This document shows positions 52,434-61,000 of a stretch of DNA of 64,000 bases, piece after piece. The stretch lies in NCBI GenBank assembly GCA_029261855.1, contig JAJDAN010000026.1:62001-126000 (forward strand), given 5' to 3'. The DNA comes from Deltaproteobacteria bacterium (GTDB taxonomy: Bacteria > Myxococcota_A > UBA9160 > UBA4427). Numbering within the stretch: position 1 is the first letter of the stretch; each line of letters begins with the position of its first letter. The notes beneath the pieces are model-generated. The model did no database searches. It was not told where the DNA came from and saw only the letters and a program-made list of their open reading frames with translations. Position numbers and translations under genes: made by a program.

Positions 52434-53449
52434 AGATCGACGCGTTCGTGCCCGCGGACATGCGGCGCATCGCCTTCGAGGCGAAACGTCTCGAGGCCCT
52501 CGGCTACGACGGCGTGCGACTCGCCGAGCTGAACCACGACCCCTTCATGCCACTGGCGATCGCCGCCGAGCACACCGAACGGGTCGAGCTCGTCACCTCC
52601 GTCGCCGTCGCGTTCTCGCGCAATCCCATGTCGATGGCCCTCCAGGCCCACGACCTGAACGCATTCTCGAACGGCCGTCTGGTGCTGGGGCTCGGGTCCC
52701 AGGTCAAGCCCCACATCGAGCGACGCTTCAGCATGCCGTGGCACAAGGCCGCGCGACAGATGCGCGAGTTCATCGAGGCGATGAAGGCGATCTTCGACTG
52801 CTGGTACGACGGCGAGCACCTGCACTTCGTTGGCGAGTACTACCAGCACACCCTCATGCCGGCGACCTTCCAGCCCGAGAACACCCGCGGACCACGCCCC
52901 CGCGTCGTGCTTTCGGCGACAGGCCCCCTCATGACGAAGGTCGCCGCGGAAGTCGCCGACGGCATGATCATGCATCCGTTCTCGTCGGAGACCTACATGC
53001 GAGAGGTCACGATCCCGGCCATCGAAGAAGGAATGCGCGCCAGCGGCCGGACCCTCGACGACCCATCCCTCGACTTCTCCATCGACTATGCGCCGATGAT
53101 CGCGACAGGAACGAACGACGAGGCGCTCGCCGCCGCGATCGAGACCGTGCGCGGACGCATTGCCTTCTATGGCTGCACCGTTGCCTATCGACCCGTGCTC
53201 GAGATTCACGGCTGGGGCGAGCTGCAGGACGAGCTGATCGCCTTGAATCGCAGACACGACACCGCTGCGATGGCCGCGTGCATCAGCGACGAGATGGTCG
53301 ACACCATCGCTGTCGTCGGTGGCCCCGAGGAGGTCGTCGACAAGATGAAGGCCCGTTTCGGCGGCTTGATCCATCGCACGGGGTTCGGGGTTTCAGGCCT
53401 GCCCGACGACGATCTGGGGACCCTGCTCGAGCGGCTGCGCGCGGCCTGA
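52430..53449 (+). CDS. LLM-class (probable F420-dependent) oxidoreductase
   Basis: A 339-residue luciferase-like barrel from a GTG that overlaps the CoA-transferase stop. Segments include FVPADMRRIAFEAKRLEALGYDGV, VELVTSVAVAFSRNPMSMA, GRLVLGLGSQVKPHIERRF and the late VVGGPEEVVDKMKARF, typical of the TIGR03617-like subgroup. These enzymes usually use F420 instead of FMN. No F420 biosynthesis gene is in the window, so this cofactor is inferred. It may oxidise the CoA ester or its precursor between the two transferase steps. Confidence 0.88.
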   Translation: MKIDAFVPADMRRIAFEAKRLEALGYDGVRLAELNHDPFMPLAIAAEHTERVELVTSVAVAFSRNPMSMALQAHDLNAFSNGRLVLGLGSQVKPHIERRFSMPWHKAARQMREFIEAMKAIFDCWYDGEHLHFVGEYYQHTLMPATFQPENTRGPRPRVVLSATGPLMTKVAAEVADGMIMHPFSSETYMREVTIPAIEEGMRASGRTLDDPSLDFSIDYAPMIATGTNDEALAAAIETVRGRIAFYGCTVAYRPVLEIHGWGELQDELIALNRRHDTAAMAACISDEMVDTIAVVGGPEEVVDKMKARFGGLIHRTGFGVSGLPDDDLGTLLERLRAA

Positions 53450-53511
53450 GCGACCGGGTACCCTCTCGCGACGATCCGGCGATTCGCCGAACCCAGCCAG
53501 GAGGACTCGTC

Positions 53512-54705
53512 GTGCCCGGACCCCTCGATGGAATCAAGGTCGTCGACGCTTCCGCAGTCGTGTCCGGCCCGCTCTGCACGATGATGCTGGCAGACCAGGG
53601 CGCGGACGTCGTCAAGATCGAGCCGCACGGGATGGGTGACACCTTGCGGCTGCCGCTCTTCTCCCGCGGTGGCTTGTCGTCCTTCTTCGCCAATTCCAAT
53701 CGCGGGAAGCGATCGATCGTCCTCGACCTGTCGCAAGCAGAGGGGCGGGAGATCGTCCACAAGCTCGTCCGGGACGCCGACATCTTCGTCCAGAACTGGC
53801 GACCCGGAGCGGCGGATCGCCTCGGCCTGGGCGAGCCCGCGCTCCGCGCCATCAACGAAGACCTCATCTATTGCTCGATCTCGGGCTACGGGCCGACGGG
53901 TCCCTACGCGAACCGCCGGGTCTATGACCCCATCATCCAGGGTCTCTCGGGCCACACGGGCGTGCAGCTGAACCCCGAGTTCCCCATGCGCGACCTGGTT
54001 CGCAACATCGTTGCCGACAAGTCGAGCTCCTACACCGCCGCGCAGGCGATCACCGCGGCGCTCTTCGCGCGGGAACGCGGCGCCGGCGGGCAGCACATCG
54101 AAGTACCGATGCTGGATTCATCCCTCGCGTTCTTCTGGCCGGACGGCATGATGGGCCACACCTTCCACGGCGACGATCCGCCCCCCGGCCGCGCCCTGTA
54201 CGAGATCTACCGGCTGTCCGAGACCGCCGACGGACACCTCATCTACTTCGCCGCCACGGACTCCGAATTTCACGGGCTCTTCCGAGCCGTGGGCCATCCG
54301 GAATGGATCGACGACCCGCGCTTCGCCACCGGCGCCGGACGCGTGGGCGAGAGCCTCGTCGTGCTCGGCGAGCTGATGGCGAACGCGATCCGCGCCCTCC
54401 CCACGAAGGAGCTGATCGACCGGATGGTGGCGGAAGACGTCCCGGTCGGACCGGTGCTGTCCCTGGAGGAGTTGTTCGACGACCCGCAGATCGCACACAA
54501 CCAGGCGATCCTCGACTTCGAACACCCGACCGCCGGCCCCTACCGTCAGGCACGGCCGGCAGCGCGCTTCGACAAGACACCGCAGGATCCGCGCCGTCGA
54601 CCGCCGCCGCTGCATGGCGAGCACACCGACGAGGTGTTGCGCGAGCTCGGCTATGCAGAAACCGATCTCGACCGCATGCGCACGGCGGGACTGATCCCCG
54701 AGTGA
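53512..54705 (+). CDS. Family III CoA-transferase (CaiB/BaiF), copy B
   Basis: A 397-residue enzyme from GTG 53512, preceded by the strong site AGGAGGA. It starts LDGIKVVDASAVVSGPLCTM and has NRGKRSIVLDLSQ, a catalytic-position Asp in VADKSSSYTAAQAI and SSLAFFWPDGMM. These track copy A closely, so the pair arose by duplication. A separate ribosome site suggests it is translated independently of the LLM gene. Its substrate is probably related to, but different from, that of copy A. Confidence 0.92.
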   Translation: MPGPLDGIKVVDASAVVSGPLCTMMLADQGADVVKIEPHGMGDTLRLPLFSRGGLSSFFANSNRGKRSIVLDLSQAEGREIVHKLVRDADIFVQNWRPGAADRLGLGEPALRAINEDLIYCSISGYGPTGPYANRRVYDPIIQGLSGHTGVQLNPEFPMRDLVRNIVADKSSSYTAAQAITAALFARERGAGGQHIEVPMLDSSLAFFWPDGMMGHTFHGDDPPPGRALYEIYRLSETADGHLIYFAATDSEFHGLFRAVGHPEWIDDPRFATGAGRVGESLVVLGELMANAIRALPTKELIDRMVAEDVPVGPVLSLEELFDDPQIAHNQAILDFEHPTAGPYRQARPAARFDKTPQDPRRRPPPLHGEHTDEVLRELGYAETDLDRMRTAGLIPE

Positions 54706-54763
54706 TCCTCCAGGCGGACTGCGCAGTGATGGCGGACTGAAGGAAGAAGCAGGCCCGGCCGGG

Positions 54764-55228
54764 TCAGCTGGGACCGCGCGACTCGAGACGGAAGACTGCC
54801 GCTCCCGCGCTTTGCTCGGGCTCGGGCTCGAAGTCGTACTTGCGCTTCAGGGCGACCATGCAGGCCTCGATCTCGGCGTCGTCCTGGACGCGCACCGCGC
54901 GCAGATCGTAGATCGCGTCGCCGACCTTGAGCCGCACGTCCGGGTCCTGAGCGATGTTTCTGGCCCACTGGCTCGACGCGACTTCGCCGGCAGCGACGTA
55001 GAAGCGGTCGCCCACGCCGACTCCCCAGATGTTCACCGAGTAGGGATCACTCGGCAGGGTCTCGAGCTGCACGATGTCGACGGTGTCCGAGAACGCCCAG
55101 TCGTCGGGCGCGGGCCGGGTGCTGCCCGACAGCGAACCCCCGGGCAACATCCAGACGGGACCGCAGCCCATCGCGAACGATGCGATCACCAGCGGAGCGA
55201 CTCGCAGGAACAGGGTCGGGCCGCGCAT
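54764..55228 (-). CDS. Putative lipoprotein with split-barrel-like domain
   Basis: A 154-residue protein with a lipobox FAMGC (Cys22). The mature part has SVNIWGVGVGDRFYVAAGE, SSQWARNIAQDPDVRLKVGD and YDLRAVRVQDD, which resemble the pattern of Ddn/PPOX-type split barrels (a strand, a W...N-x-x-x-DPDV loop and a strand). Such proteins bind F420 or flavin in the cytoplasm, so a lipoprotein version is unusual. The match is by pattern only. It faces the CoA-transferase convergently and is divergent from the second monooxygenase. Confidence 0.6.
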   Translation of the reverse strand: MRGPTLFLRVAPLVIASFAMGCGPVWMLPGGSLSGSTRPAPDDWAFSDTVDIVQLETLPSDPYSVNIWGVGVGDRFYVAAGEVASSQWARNIAQDPDVRLKVGDAIYDLRAVRVQDDAEIEACMVALKRKYDFEPEPEQSAGAAVFRLESRGPS

Positions 55229-55373
55229 GGGATCACCTCCAGGGTACGAGCCGGAAGTCTACCGCGAACGACGGCGGCTGATCCCAGTTCAGGCACGGAC
55301 CTCTGGCTCGCCGCCGTCTACCCAGTGAGCTGATAGAGTCTGCGACCCTCTTCCGCGCCGGAGTCCGATCGCC

Positions 55374-56840
55374 GTGAACCAGACTGAGAGCCACAGCGCC
55401 CTGCGCATCGCCGTCATCGGTGCGGGCCCCTCGGGCCTGGCCGTCGGTCACGACCTGCTCGAGCAGGGCTTCACGAACTTCACGCTCTACGAGGCGACCG
55501 ATGCTGTCGGCGGCACCTGGCACATCCACAGCTACCCGGGTCTGGCCTGCGACGTGTGGGCGCACTCGTACACCTTCTCGTATCGCCCGAACCCCGACTG
55601 GACGGCGAGCTTCGCCCTGCAGCCCGAGATCGAAGCCTACCTGCAGCGCTGCGCGAAAGAATTCGGCCTCGAGCCGCACATCCGACTGAACACACGGATC
55701 GAGCGGATGGAGTACCAGGACGACGGCAGCTGGGCGCTCACCAGCGAAGCGGGTGAGTCCTTCGAGGCCGACGTCGTCATCAATGCCATGGGCAACCAGC
55801 ACACGCCTCTCTACCCCGATGTACCGGGGATGGACGACTTCGCGGGCGGCTCCTTCCACGCCACGCGCTGGGACCACGACGTGCCCCTCGAAGGCAAGCG
55901 GATCGCAATCGTCGGGTCGGCGGCGTCGGCCGTGCAGGTGGTTCCCGAGATCGCGAAGATCGCCGGGCAGCTCACGGTGCTACAGCGCACGGCGAACTGG
56001 ATCATGCCCCGGGGTCGCAAGCCGTACTCGGAATCCCAGCGCAAGTGGTTCCGGCGCATCCCCGCCCTGATGCGCCTGACCCAGCGCTTCCAGCGCTTCC
56101 TGATGAGCTTCGTCCACCAGGCGGCGACCCTCGGCCACAAGCGCCAGGACGACTTCGAGAAGCGCGCCAAGGGTTTCATCGACAAGGCGATCCCGGACCC
56201 GGCGCTGCGGGAGATGCTCACCCCGGACAGCCGCTACGCGTGCAAACGCGGGCTGGTTTCCGACGACTTCTATCCCGCGCTGCTGCGCGACAACGTCGAA
56301 CTCGTGCCCGAAGGCCTGGCCAGCGTCCGGCCCGAGGGAATCACGACCGCCAGCGGCCGTGAGATCGACGTCGACGTGATCGTCTACTGCACGGGCTATC
56401 GCATCCTCGACTTCGACCGCATCGCGGTGGTAGGCCAGGACGGGCAATCACTGGCAGGCGTGATGGAGAAGGCGCCCGAAGCCTTCAAGGGCATCGCGAC
56501 TCCGGGCTTCCCCAACTACTTCTTCGCCGTCGGACCGAACGGGCTGGTCCTGAACGTCCCCTACTTCATCAGCGTAGAGAAGAACGTCGAGACGATCGTC
56601 CGCCTGCTGGTCGCCAAGCAGGCTGCGGGTGCCCGCACCCTGTCGGTGAAGCCCGAGCTGCACCGCGCCTACAACGACTGGATGGGCACCCAGTTCCCCC
56701 TCTATTCCTGGGGCCACGAGTCCTGCACCAGCTACTACCGGACGAAGACCGGGCGCGCGCCCTTCCTGTTTCCCGGCGACTTCGCCGCCTACGCCAAGCT
56801 GCACGCCGAGGCGGGCATCCACGAGTTCGATCTCGGCTGA
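55374..56840 (+). CDS. Flavin-containing monooxygenase (second Baeyer-Villiger-like)
   Basis: A 488-residue flavoprotein with FAD motif GAGPSG at residues 16-21, VGGTWHIHSYPGLACD, and the fingerprint FAGGSFHATRWDH near residue 160. The NADPH motif reads VGSAASA, with Ala at the last Gly of GxGxxG, so cofactor choice may differ. It is shorter than the enzyme at 49583 and is not its close paralogue. The stop overlaps nothing but abuts the VOC gene stop on the opposite strand. Context suggests the same catabolic region. Confidence 0.9.
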   Translation: MNQTESHSALRIAVIGAGPSGLAVGHDLLEQGFTNFTLYEATDAVGGTWHIHSYPGLACDVWAHSYTFSYRPNPDWTASFALQPEIEAYLQRCAKEFGLEPHIRLNTRIERMEYQDDGSWALTSEAGESFEADVVINAMGNQHTPLYPDVPGMDDFAGGSFHATRWDHDVPLEGKRIAIVGSAASAVQVVPEIAKIAGQLTVLQRTANWIMPRGRKPYSESQRKWFRRIPALMRLTQRFQRFLMSFVHQAATLGHKRQDDFEKRAKGFIDKAIPDPALREMLTPDSRYACKRGLVSDDFYPALLRDNVELVPEGLASVRPEGITTASGREIDVDVIVYCTGYRILDFDRIAVVGQDGQSLAGVMEKAPEAFKGIATPGFPNYFFAVGPNGLVLNVPYFISVEKNVETIVRLLVAKQAAGARTLSVKPELHRAYNDWMGTQFPLYSWGHESCTSYYRTKTGRAPFLFPGDFAAYAKLHAEAGIHEFDLG

Positions 56841-57305
56841 TCAGCCTCGGGAACCCGCCTCGAATCGGGGGCGCGGGTCGGCTCCCTGCGTCTGGACGCG
56901 CCGCCAATAGCCCCAGGCGAAGTGCACGTACTCGAGCTTCATCCCGTCCGGGTCCTCGAAGAAGACCGCGTAGTAGCCATCGCCGTATTCCGGGTACTCC
57001 GCGGGCGGGTCGAGCACGCGAGTTCCCTCGGCTTCGAGAAACGCGAAGAGCCCGTCGACGTCGGCGCGGGTCGCCGCGCGAAGCGCCAGGTGATGGAGCC
57101 CCGGCCGATAGCGATCGACGGGCGCCCGCGCGCCGCTCGTCGCTTCGCGGAGCCCGATTGCCAGGTGACCGTTCGACCAGGCCAGATAGGTCGGATGCTC
57201 GACCCGTCGAAAGCCCAGTGCCGGCAGCAGCCGGTCGTAGAAGGCGCGCGAAGCTTCGAGATTCGAGACCGACAGGTCGATGTGCTCGACGCCGAGGACC
57301 TGCAC
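56841..57305 (-). CDS. VOC family protein (glyoxalase/bleomycin-resistance fold)
   Basis: A 154-residue single-chain VOC protein with two beta-alpha-beta-beta-beta modules. Metal ligands are probable His8 in VEHIDLSV, a His in LHHLAL and a Glu in GMKLEYVHF, so it likely binds Zn, Fe or Mn. The family covers glyoxalases, dioxygenases and epimerases such as methylmalonyl-CoA epimerase. Nothing here decides among them. It shares the stop region with the monooxygenase through the palindrome GGCTGATCAGCC. It lies just downstream of a small lipoprotein gene on the same strand. Confidence 0.85.
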   Translation of the reverse strand: MQVLGVEHIDLSVSNLEASRAFYDRLLPALGFRRVEHPTYLAWSNGHLAIGLREATSGARAPVDRYRPGLHHLALRAATRADVDGLFAFLEAEGTRVLDPPAEYPEYGDGYYAVFFEDPDGMKLEYVHFAWGYWRRVQTQGADPRPRFEAGSRG

Positions 57306-57310
57306 GGCGA

Positions 57311-57670
57311 TCAGCTCGGGTCTTCGTAGAAGATGTAGGACGTCGAGAAGTCCGAGAACTCGAAGTACACCTTCTTGGCGTTGGCATCGGCGACACCGTC
57401 GAGATTCTCGTCGAGGACGCCGTACCCGAAGCGGTACGCGCGCGGCGCGTCATCGTTGGTTCCGGTCGCGGTCGACAGCTTGTCGATCTTCATGAACCGC
57501 TTCACCAGCTTGTCACCTGCGTAGACCTCGAGGATGCCGTCCGTGCCCGTCCAGTTCTGCACGGCGCGTCCGAATCGGTTCTGGGTCTCCTGGGTGCAGG
57601 CACCGAGCGCGACGGCCATGGTCAGCGCCGCGGCGATGAGCAGGGATGCGATGAGAGTACGAGGCATCAT
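57311..57670 (-). CDS. Small lipoprotein of unknown function
   Basis: A 119-residue protein with a signal peptide and lipobox VALGAC. The mature part includes GRAVQNWTGTDGILEVYAG, KIDKLSTATG, YRFGYGVLDENLDG and VYFEFSDFSTSYIF; the DENLDG segment could bind calcium. I do not recognise the family. It is upstream of the VOC gene on the same strand with a five-base gap, so the two are probably expressed together. Localisation is probably the outer membrane. Confidence 0.75.
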   Translation of the reverse strand: MMPRTLIASLLIAAALTMAVALGACTQETQNRFGRAVQNWTGTDGILEVYAGDKLVKRFMKIDKLSTATGTNDDAPRAYRFGYGVLDENLDGVADANAKKVYFEFSDFSTSYIFYEDPS

Positions 57671-57787
57671 GACGGGTCCTCCGGACAGGGTGTAAGGGCA
57701 CGGATGATGCCACCCCCGGTGCTACTCTGCAGCGCGTCATCGACGCTGCACCAGGAGGCAAGCCGTGCCGGGACTGACGGCGACGAG

Positions 57788-59173
57788 TCAGCCGATGCCC
57801 CGCGTCGTGTAGCGGGAGACCTGGATGCGGCTCGACCAGTGGTCGACGCGCAAGCCCGCCTTCTGCTTCAGGTGGGCGAGGAACTCGCGCGGTTCGGGAA
57901 GCGATTCCCAGACGTCGGGAAGGAAGGTCGCGTACGCGGCGCCCTCCCGGACGATCAGACCGTCCACGCCCGGGCGAAGCTGCCGGAGCAGGTCGGCCTC
58001 GGACTCGAAGGACATGGACGCGGCGGGGCTGAGCACCGAAACGTGAAGCGTCAGGTCGTCCCGCTCGGCGGCATCGACGGGAGCGAAGCGGGGATCGCGG
58101 TAGGCGGCTCGCCACGCGTTGCGAGCGACGTCCTGCACCAGGGGCAAACTCGCTTCGAGCGAGCCGATACAGCCGCGCAGCGCAGTGTTCTTTCGCAGGG
58201 TCACGAAGCTCGACAGGACGGCGCGCAGCGGGGCAGGGTAGGCGGCAGGGTCCACTTCAGCGTTGCTGGAAGCGCCGCCGCGCGCGATCGAGCGGCGCGC
58301 CACGTCGAGCAGGATCTCGTCGAAGCCCGCCTCCCAGTCGGACGCGGCGTCGAGTTCGGACGAGCCCCCGCGAAAGACCCACGAGCCATATCCGACGACC
58401 CGGTCTCGCGGTCCCGCCGTATCGCCCGAGTTGCGCACGTCGACGGTCTCGGCCTCGAGCCCGTGGCGCCCGGCGGCGACGAGCAGTCCACGAACCGGTA
58501 CCCGCCCGCAAGCCGACTCCTCATCCAACCCCGTTGCATCGAGCGCCTCGATGGCGCGACTCGTGGCCGCGTCGAGACGTCTAGCCGTGTCGTAGTCGTA
58601 GTAGTGACTCAGGTCCGAGCTCACGACGATCAGCGTCTCGGAACCGCCCCACAACAGCTCGAGCACCTCGGCGACCTGTTCCGCCGTGGCCGCGCCCACG
58701 GCGAACGGCACCACACCGAAGTCCGACAGGACGCGCTGCAGGAAGGGCAGGTGCACCTCCAGGCTGTGCTCCTCGGCGTGCGCTTCGTCGTCCACGACGA
58801 CCTGCGGTAGCTGCAGGGCCCGCTCGACTCCCTCGCGATCGATTCGCACCGGGCCGAGGGGCGTCTCGAAAGCCGTAGCGCTCGTCGTCGCGAGCCCGCG
58901 CACCGCAACCCGGTGACAGGGGCCGAGCAGCACGACACGGCGAACGCGATCGCGCGCGGAGCGCAGGGTCGTGTACGCGGACGCCGCTACGGCTCCCGAG
59001 TAGACGTAGCCGGCGTGAGGAGCCACGATGGCCTTGGGAACTTCACCGGCTTCCTGTCTGGACGCCGCGTCGCGCAGGTAACCATCGACGACCTGCGCGA
59101 GCTGGCTGTGCGCACCCGGGTAGAAGGTCCCGGCGACGGCGGGCGGACGGGTGAGGGAGATCGAGGCAGCCAC
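57788..59173 (-). CDS. Fused Memo (AmmB) and AMMECR1 (AmmA) protein of the AmmeMemoRadiSam system
   Basis: A 461-residue fusion. Residues 5-270 are a Memo domain: AIVAPHAGYVYSG, LLGPCHR, VSSDLSHYYDYDT and the late GHGL-type His region (GRHGLEAET), an LigB-like fold with metal-binding His residues. Residues 285-450 are an AMMECR1 domain with TLRKNTALRGCIGSLE and GLIVREGAAYATFLP. These two proteins are usually encoded as separate genes beside a radical SAM enzyme (AmmS). The third member is not in the window. Their joint function is unknown, perhaps in small-molecule or RNA modification. Confidence 0.88.
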   Translation of the reverse strand: MAASISLTRPPAVAGTFYPGAHSQLAQVVDGYLRDAASRQEAGEVPKAIVAPHAGYVYSGAVAASAYTTLRSARDRVRRVVLLGPCHRVAVRGLATTSATAFETPLGPVRIDREGVERALQLPQVVVDDEAHAEEHSLEVHLPFLQRVLSDFGVVPFAVGAATAEQVAEVLELLWGGSETLIVVSSDLSHYYDYDTARRLDAATSRAIEALDATGLDEESACGRVPVRGLLVAAGRHGLEAETVDVRNSGDTAGPRDRVVGYGSWVFRGGSSELDAASDWEAGFDEILLDVARRSIARGGASSNAEVDPAAYPAPLRAVLSSFVTLRKNTALRGCIGSLEASLPLVQDVARNAWRAAYRDPRFAPVDAAERDDLTLHVSVLSPAASMSFESEADLLRQLRPGVDGLIVREGAAYATFLPDVWESLPEPREFLAHLKQKAGLRVDHWSSRIQVSRYTTRGIG

Positions 59174-59223
59174 TACATTCCCCGACTCGTTGAGGAGCCG
59201 ATCGGCGTCATGGTATCGAATCG

Positions 59224-60912
59224 ATGAGCACGCGGATTCGCACCGCAGATTGGCCGCTGCCTCTGCTGGGATACACGCTGCTGACGGCTGCCTTTTTCGC
59301 GCCCCTGGGCACCCGGTTGCTGGACGAGCAGATCGGAGGCGGGGACAGCCTCGAGAGCCTGTGGAACGCCTGGTGGGTCGGACAGTCCCTGCTGCGACTG
59401 GAGAACCCTTGGTTCACAGAGCTGTTGTTCGCGCCCGAGGGCACGCCCCTGGTCTGGCACAGCCTGGCGCCCGTAACGTCGGCAGCCGTCACGATGCTGT
59501 CCTGGGGTCTGCCCGTCGTCGTCGCCTACAACGTCCTCGTCCTCGCGGCCCTGCCGCTGGCGGGCATGTCGGCCTGGGCACTGTGCCGCCATCTGACCGG
59601 CGACGTGGCGGCCAGCTTCGTCGGGGGCCTCGCCTTCATGCTCTCACCCTTCTTGACGAGCAAGACCCTCGGACACCTCGACCTGCTCTACGGCGGACTC
59701 CTTCCCCTCTTCTATCTGGCGCTGCTGCGCGCCGTCGACGCAGGGGACGCGGGTCGCGCGCGCGCGTGGCAGCTCGCGGGCGCGTCGCTGCTGATCCTGT
59801 TCAGCTGCAATCCGAGCGTCACGGTCTTCGCTGCGAACCTGACCTTCTTCCTGCTGTGCTGGCACGTCTGGCGCGAAGGGATCGGAACAGCCAGCGCGCG
59901 CTTCACCCAGGCCTTCGCGCCGACCTTCGCGCTCTGCCTGCCCTACGTCGTGCTCGTCGTCGCGTACTCGATTGCCTGGGACTACCCGCCGCGCATCCAC
60001 TCGGACCTCGACTACGACCCGGAGATCGTCTCGTACCTGTTGCCGTTGACGAAGACCTCATGGTGGAGCGGATGGTGGACGGGATGGTTGAGCGGATGGA
60101 CGGGCTCGCTCGACTTCGTCCGAGGACCGGGCCCCGGACTCGACGAGGTCGAACCCGCCGTGTATCTGGGAATCGCCGTCCTGCCCCTCGCCGCATACGG
60201 ACTGTGGATGCGGCGGGACGACCTGCGGATCGCGCATCTCGCGCTCGTCGGGCTCGTCTTCCTGACCTTCTCGCTGGGCGCCAAGCTCCAGTGGCAGCGC
60301 GAGGTGGTGGAGATCGCAGGCGTTTCCCTGTACTTGCCCTTCGGGCTCTGGCGCTGGGTCCCGGTGCTCGGCACCGTCGGACAGGCTGGACGCTACGCGC
60401 TCATCACATACATGGTGATGGGCGTCGGAGTCGCGTGCGCGGTCGCCAGCTTGCGCGAGCGGGTACCACCGGCCGCCATGCTGCTCGTCACCCTCGGCGT
60501 GTCAGGAATCGTCGCCTTCGACTTCGGCTTCGCGCCCATCGCGTCGCCGCTGCCCGCCCCGATCGATCTCACAGGCGCCGCTCCAGGTCGCTCCCGCCTG
60601 CTCGACCCGCGCCTCGGTAGCCCGGAGACCATGTACCAGCAGACTCTGCACGGGAAACCGCTCATCGGCGGCTACGTGTCGCGGACGCCTCCGGGTGTGC
60701 TCGAACGCTACGAGACGGACCCGGTGCTCGGGTGGTTCTTCCGCCGCGACGCCGGGCCCGCTCCCAGCCGAACCGCCATGATCGGGAGGCTCGACGCCCT
60801 GGCCGTCGGGGCGGTGCTGCTTTCGCCGGGCGACCCACGCGGCGAGGTGCTGGCCGACTACGGCTTCACGCAGCGCGTCACGAACCCCTACACGGCGGTG
60901 TGGACCCGCTGA
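59224..60912 (+). CDS. Polytopic membrane protein (glycosyltransferase GT-C-like) with Trp-rich repeat
   Basis: A 562-residue protein with about ten transmembrane segments and a long periplasmic C-terminal region. The start LGYTLLTAAFFAPLGTRL, GGGDSLESLWNAWWVG and WHSLAPVTSAAVT match membrane proteins annotated as YfhO- or PMT-like. Acidic first-loop residues (GGGDS) resemble the catalytic Asp of GT-C enzymes. Residues 280-295 are four tetrads WWSG, WWTG, WLSG, WTGS. The stop falls inside a hairpin at 60911. A role in glycosylating surface lipid or protein is an inference. Confidence 0.8.
   Translation: MSTRIRTADWPLPLLGYTLLTAAFFAPLGTRLLDEQIGGGDSLESLWNAWWVGQSLLRLENPWFTELLFAPEGTPLVWHSLAPVTSAAVTMLSWGLPVVVAYNVLVLAALPLAGMSAWALCRHLTGDVAASFVGGLAFMLSPFLTSKTLGHLDLLYGGLLPLFYLALLRAVDAGDAGRARAWQLAGASLLILFSCNPSVTVFAANLTFFLLCWHVWREGIGTASARFTQAFAPTFALCLPYVVLVVAYSIAWDYPPRIHSDLDYDPEIVSYLLPLTKTSWWSGWWTGWLSGWTGSLDFVRGPGPGLDEVEPAVYLGIAVLPLAAYGLWMRRDDLRIAHLALVGLVFLTFSLGAKLQWQREVVEIAGVSLYLPFGLWRWVPVLGTVGQAGRYALITYMVMGVGVACAVASLRERVPPAAMLLVTLGVSGIVAFDFGFAPIASPLPAPIDLTGAAPGRSRLLDPRLGSPETMYQQTLHGKPLIGGYVSRTPPGVLERYETDPVLGWFFRRDAGPAPSRTAMIGRLDALAVGAVLLSPGDPRGEVLADYGFTQRVTNPYTAVWTR
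60061..60108 (+). repeat. 12-bp coding repeat, four units
   Basis: Four units of 12 bp (TGGTGGAGCGGA, TGGTGGACGGGA, TGGTTGAGCGGA, TGGACGGGCTCG) give the in-frame peptide series WWSG, WWTG, WLSG, WTGS. The repeat lies between membrane helices of the polytopic protein. A period of four codons keeps the frame when copies change. Confidence 0.75.
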
Positions 60913-60929
60913 ATCGCGTCTCGCGATTC
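60911..60929 (+). terminator. Perfect 8-bp hairpin at the stop of the membrane protein gene
   Basis: GAATCGCG and CGCGATTC pair around TCT; the arm begins on the second base of the TGA stop. No T tract follows, so it could be a Rho-independent-like or mRNA-stabilising hairpin. Confidence 0.45.
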
Positions 60930-60965
60930 TCCGCGACCCCGGGCGTCGCGGTCGGTGTAGATTTC

Positions 60966-60983
60966 GGGGCCGATTTCGGCCCC
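60966..60983 (+). promoter_or_regulatory. Leader hairpin before the DUF72 gene
   Basis: GGGGCCGA and TCGGCCCC pair around TT, ending six bases before the ribosome site GGAGG (60989-60993) of the GTG-start DUF72 gene. It could act as a translation control hairpin or as a second terminator for the upstream gene. Confidence 0.4.
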
Positions 60984-61000
60984 TCGGTGGAGGACCCGTC

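Noticed and set aside
51234-54705. Carnitine metabolism operon
   Set aside because: CaiB-type CoA-transferases alone do not show it; no carnitine dehydratase, ligase or transporter is present.
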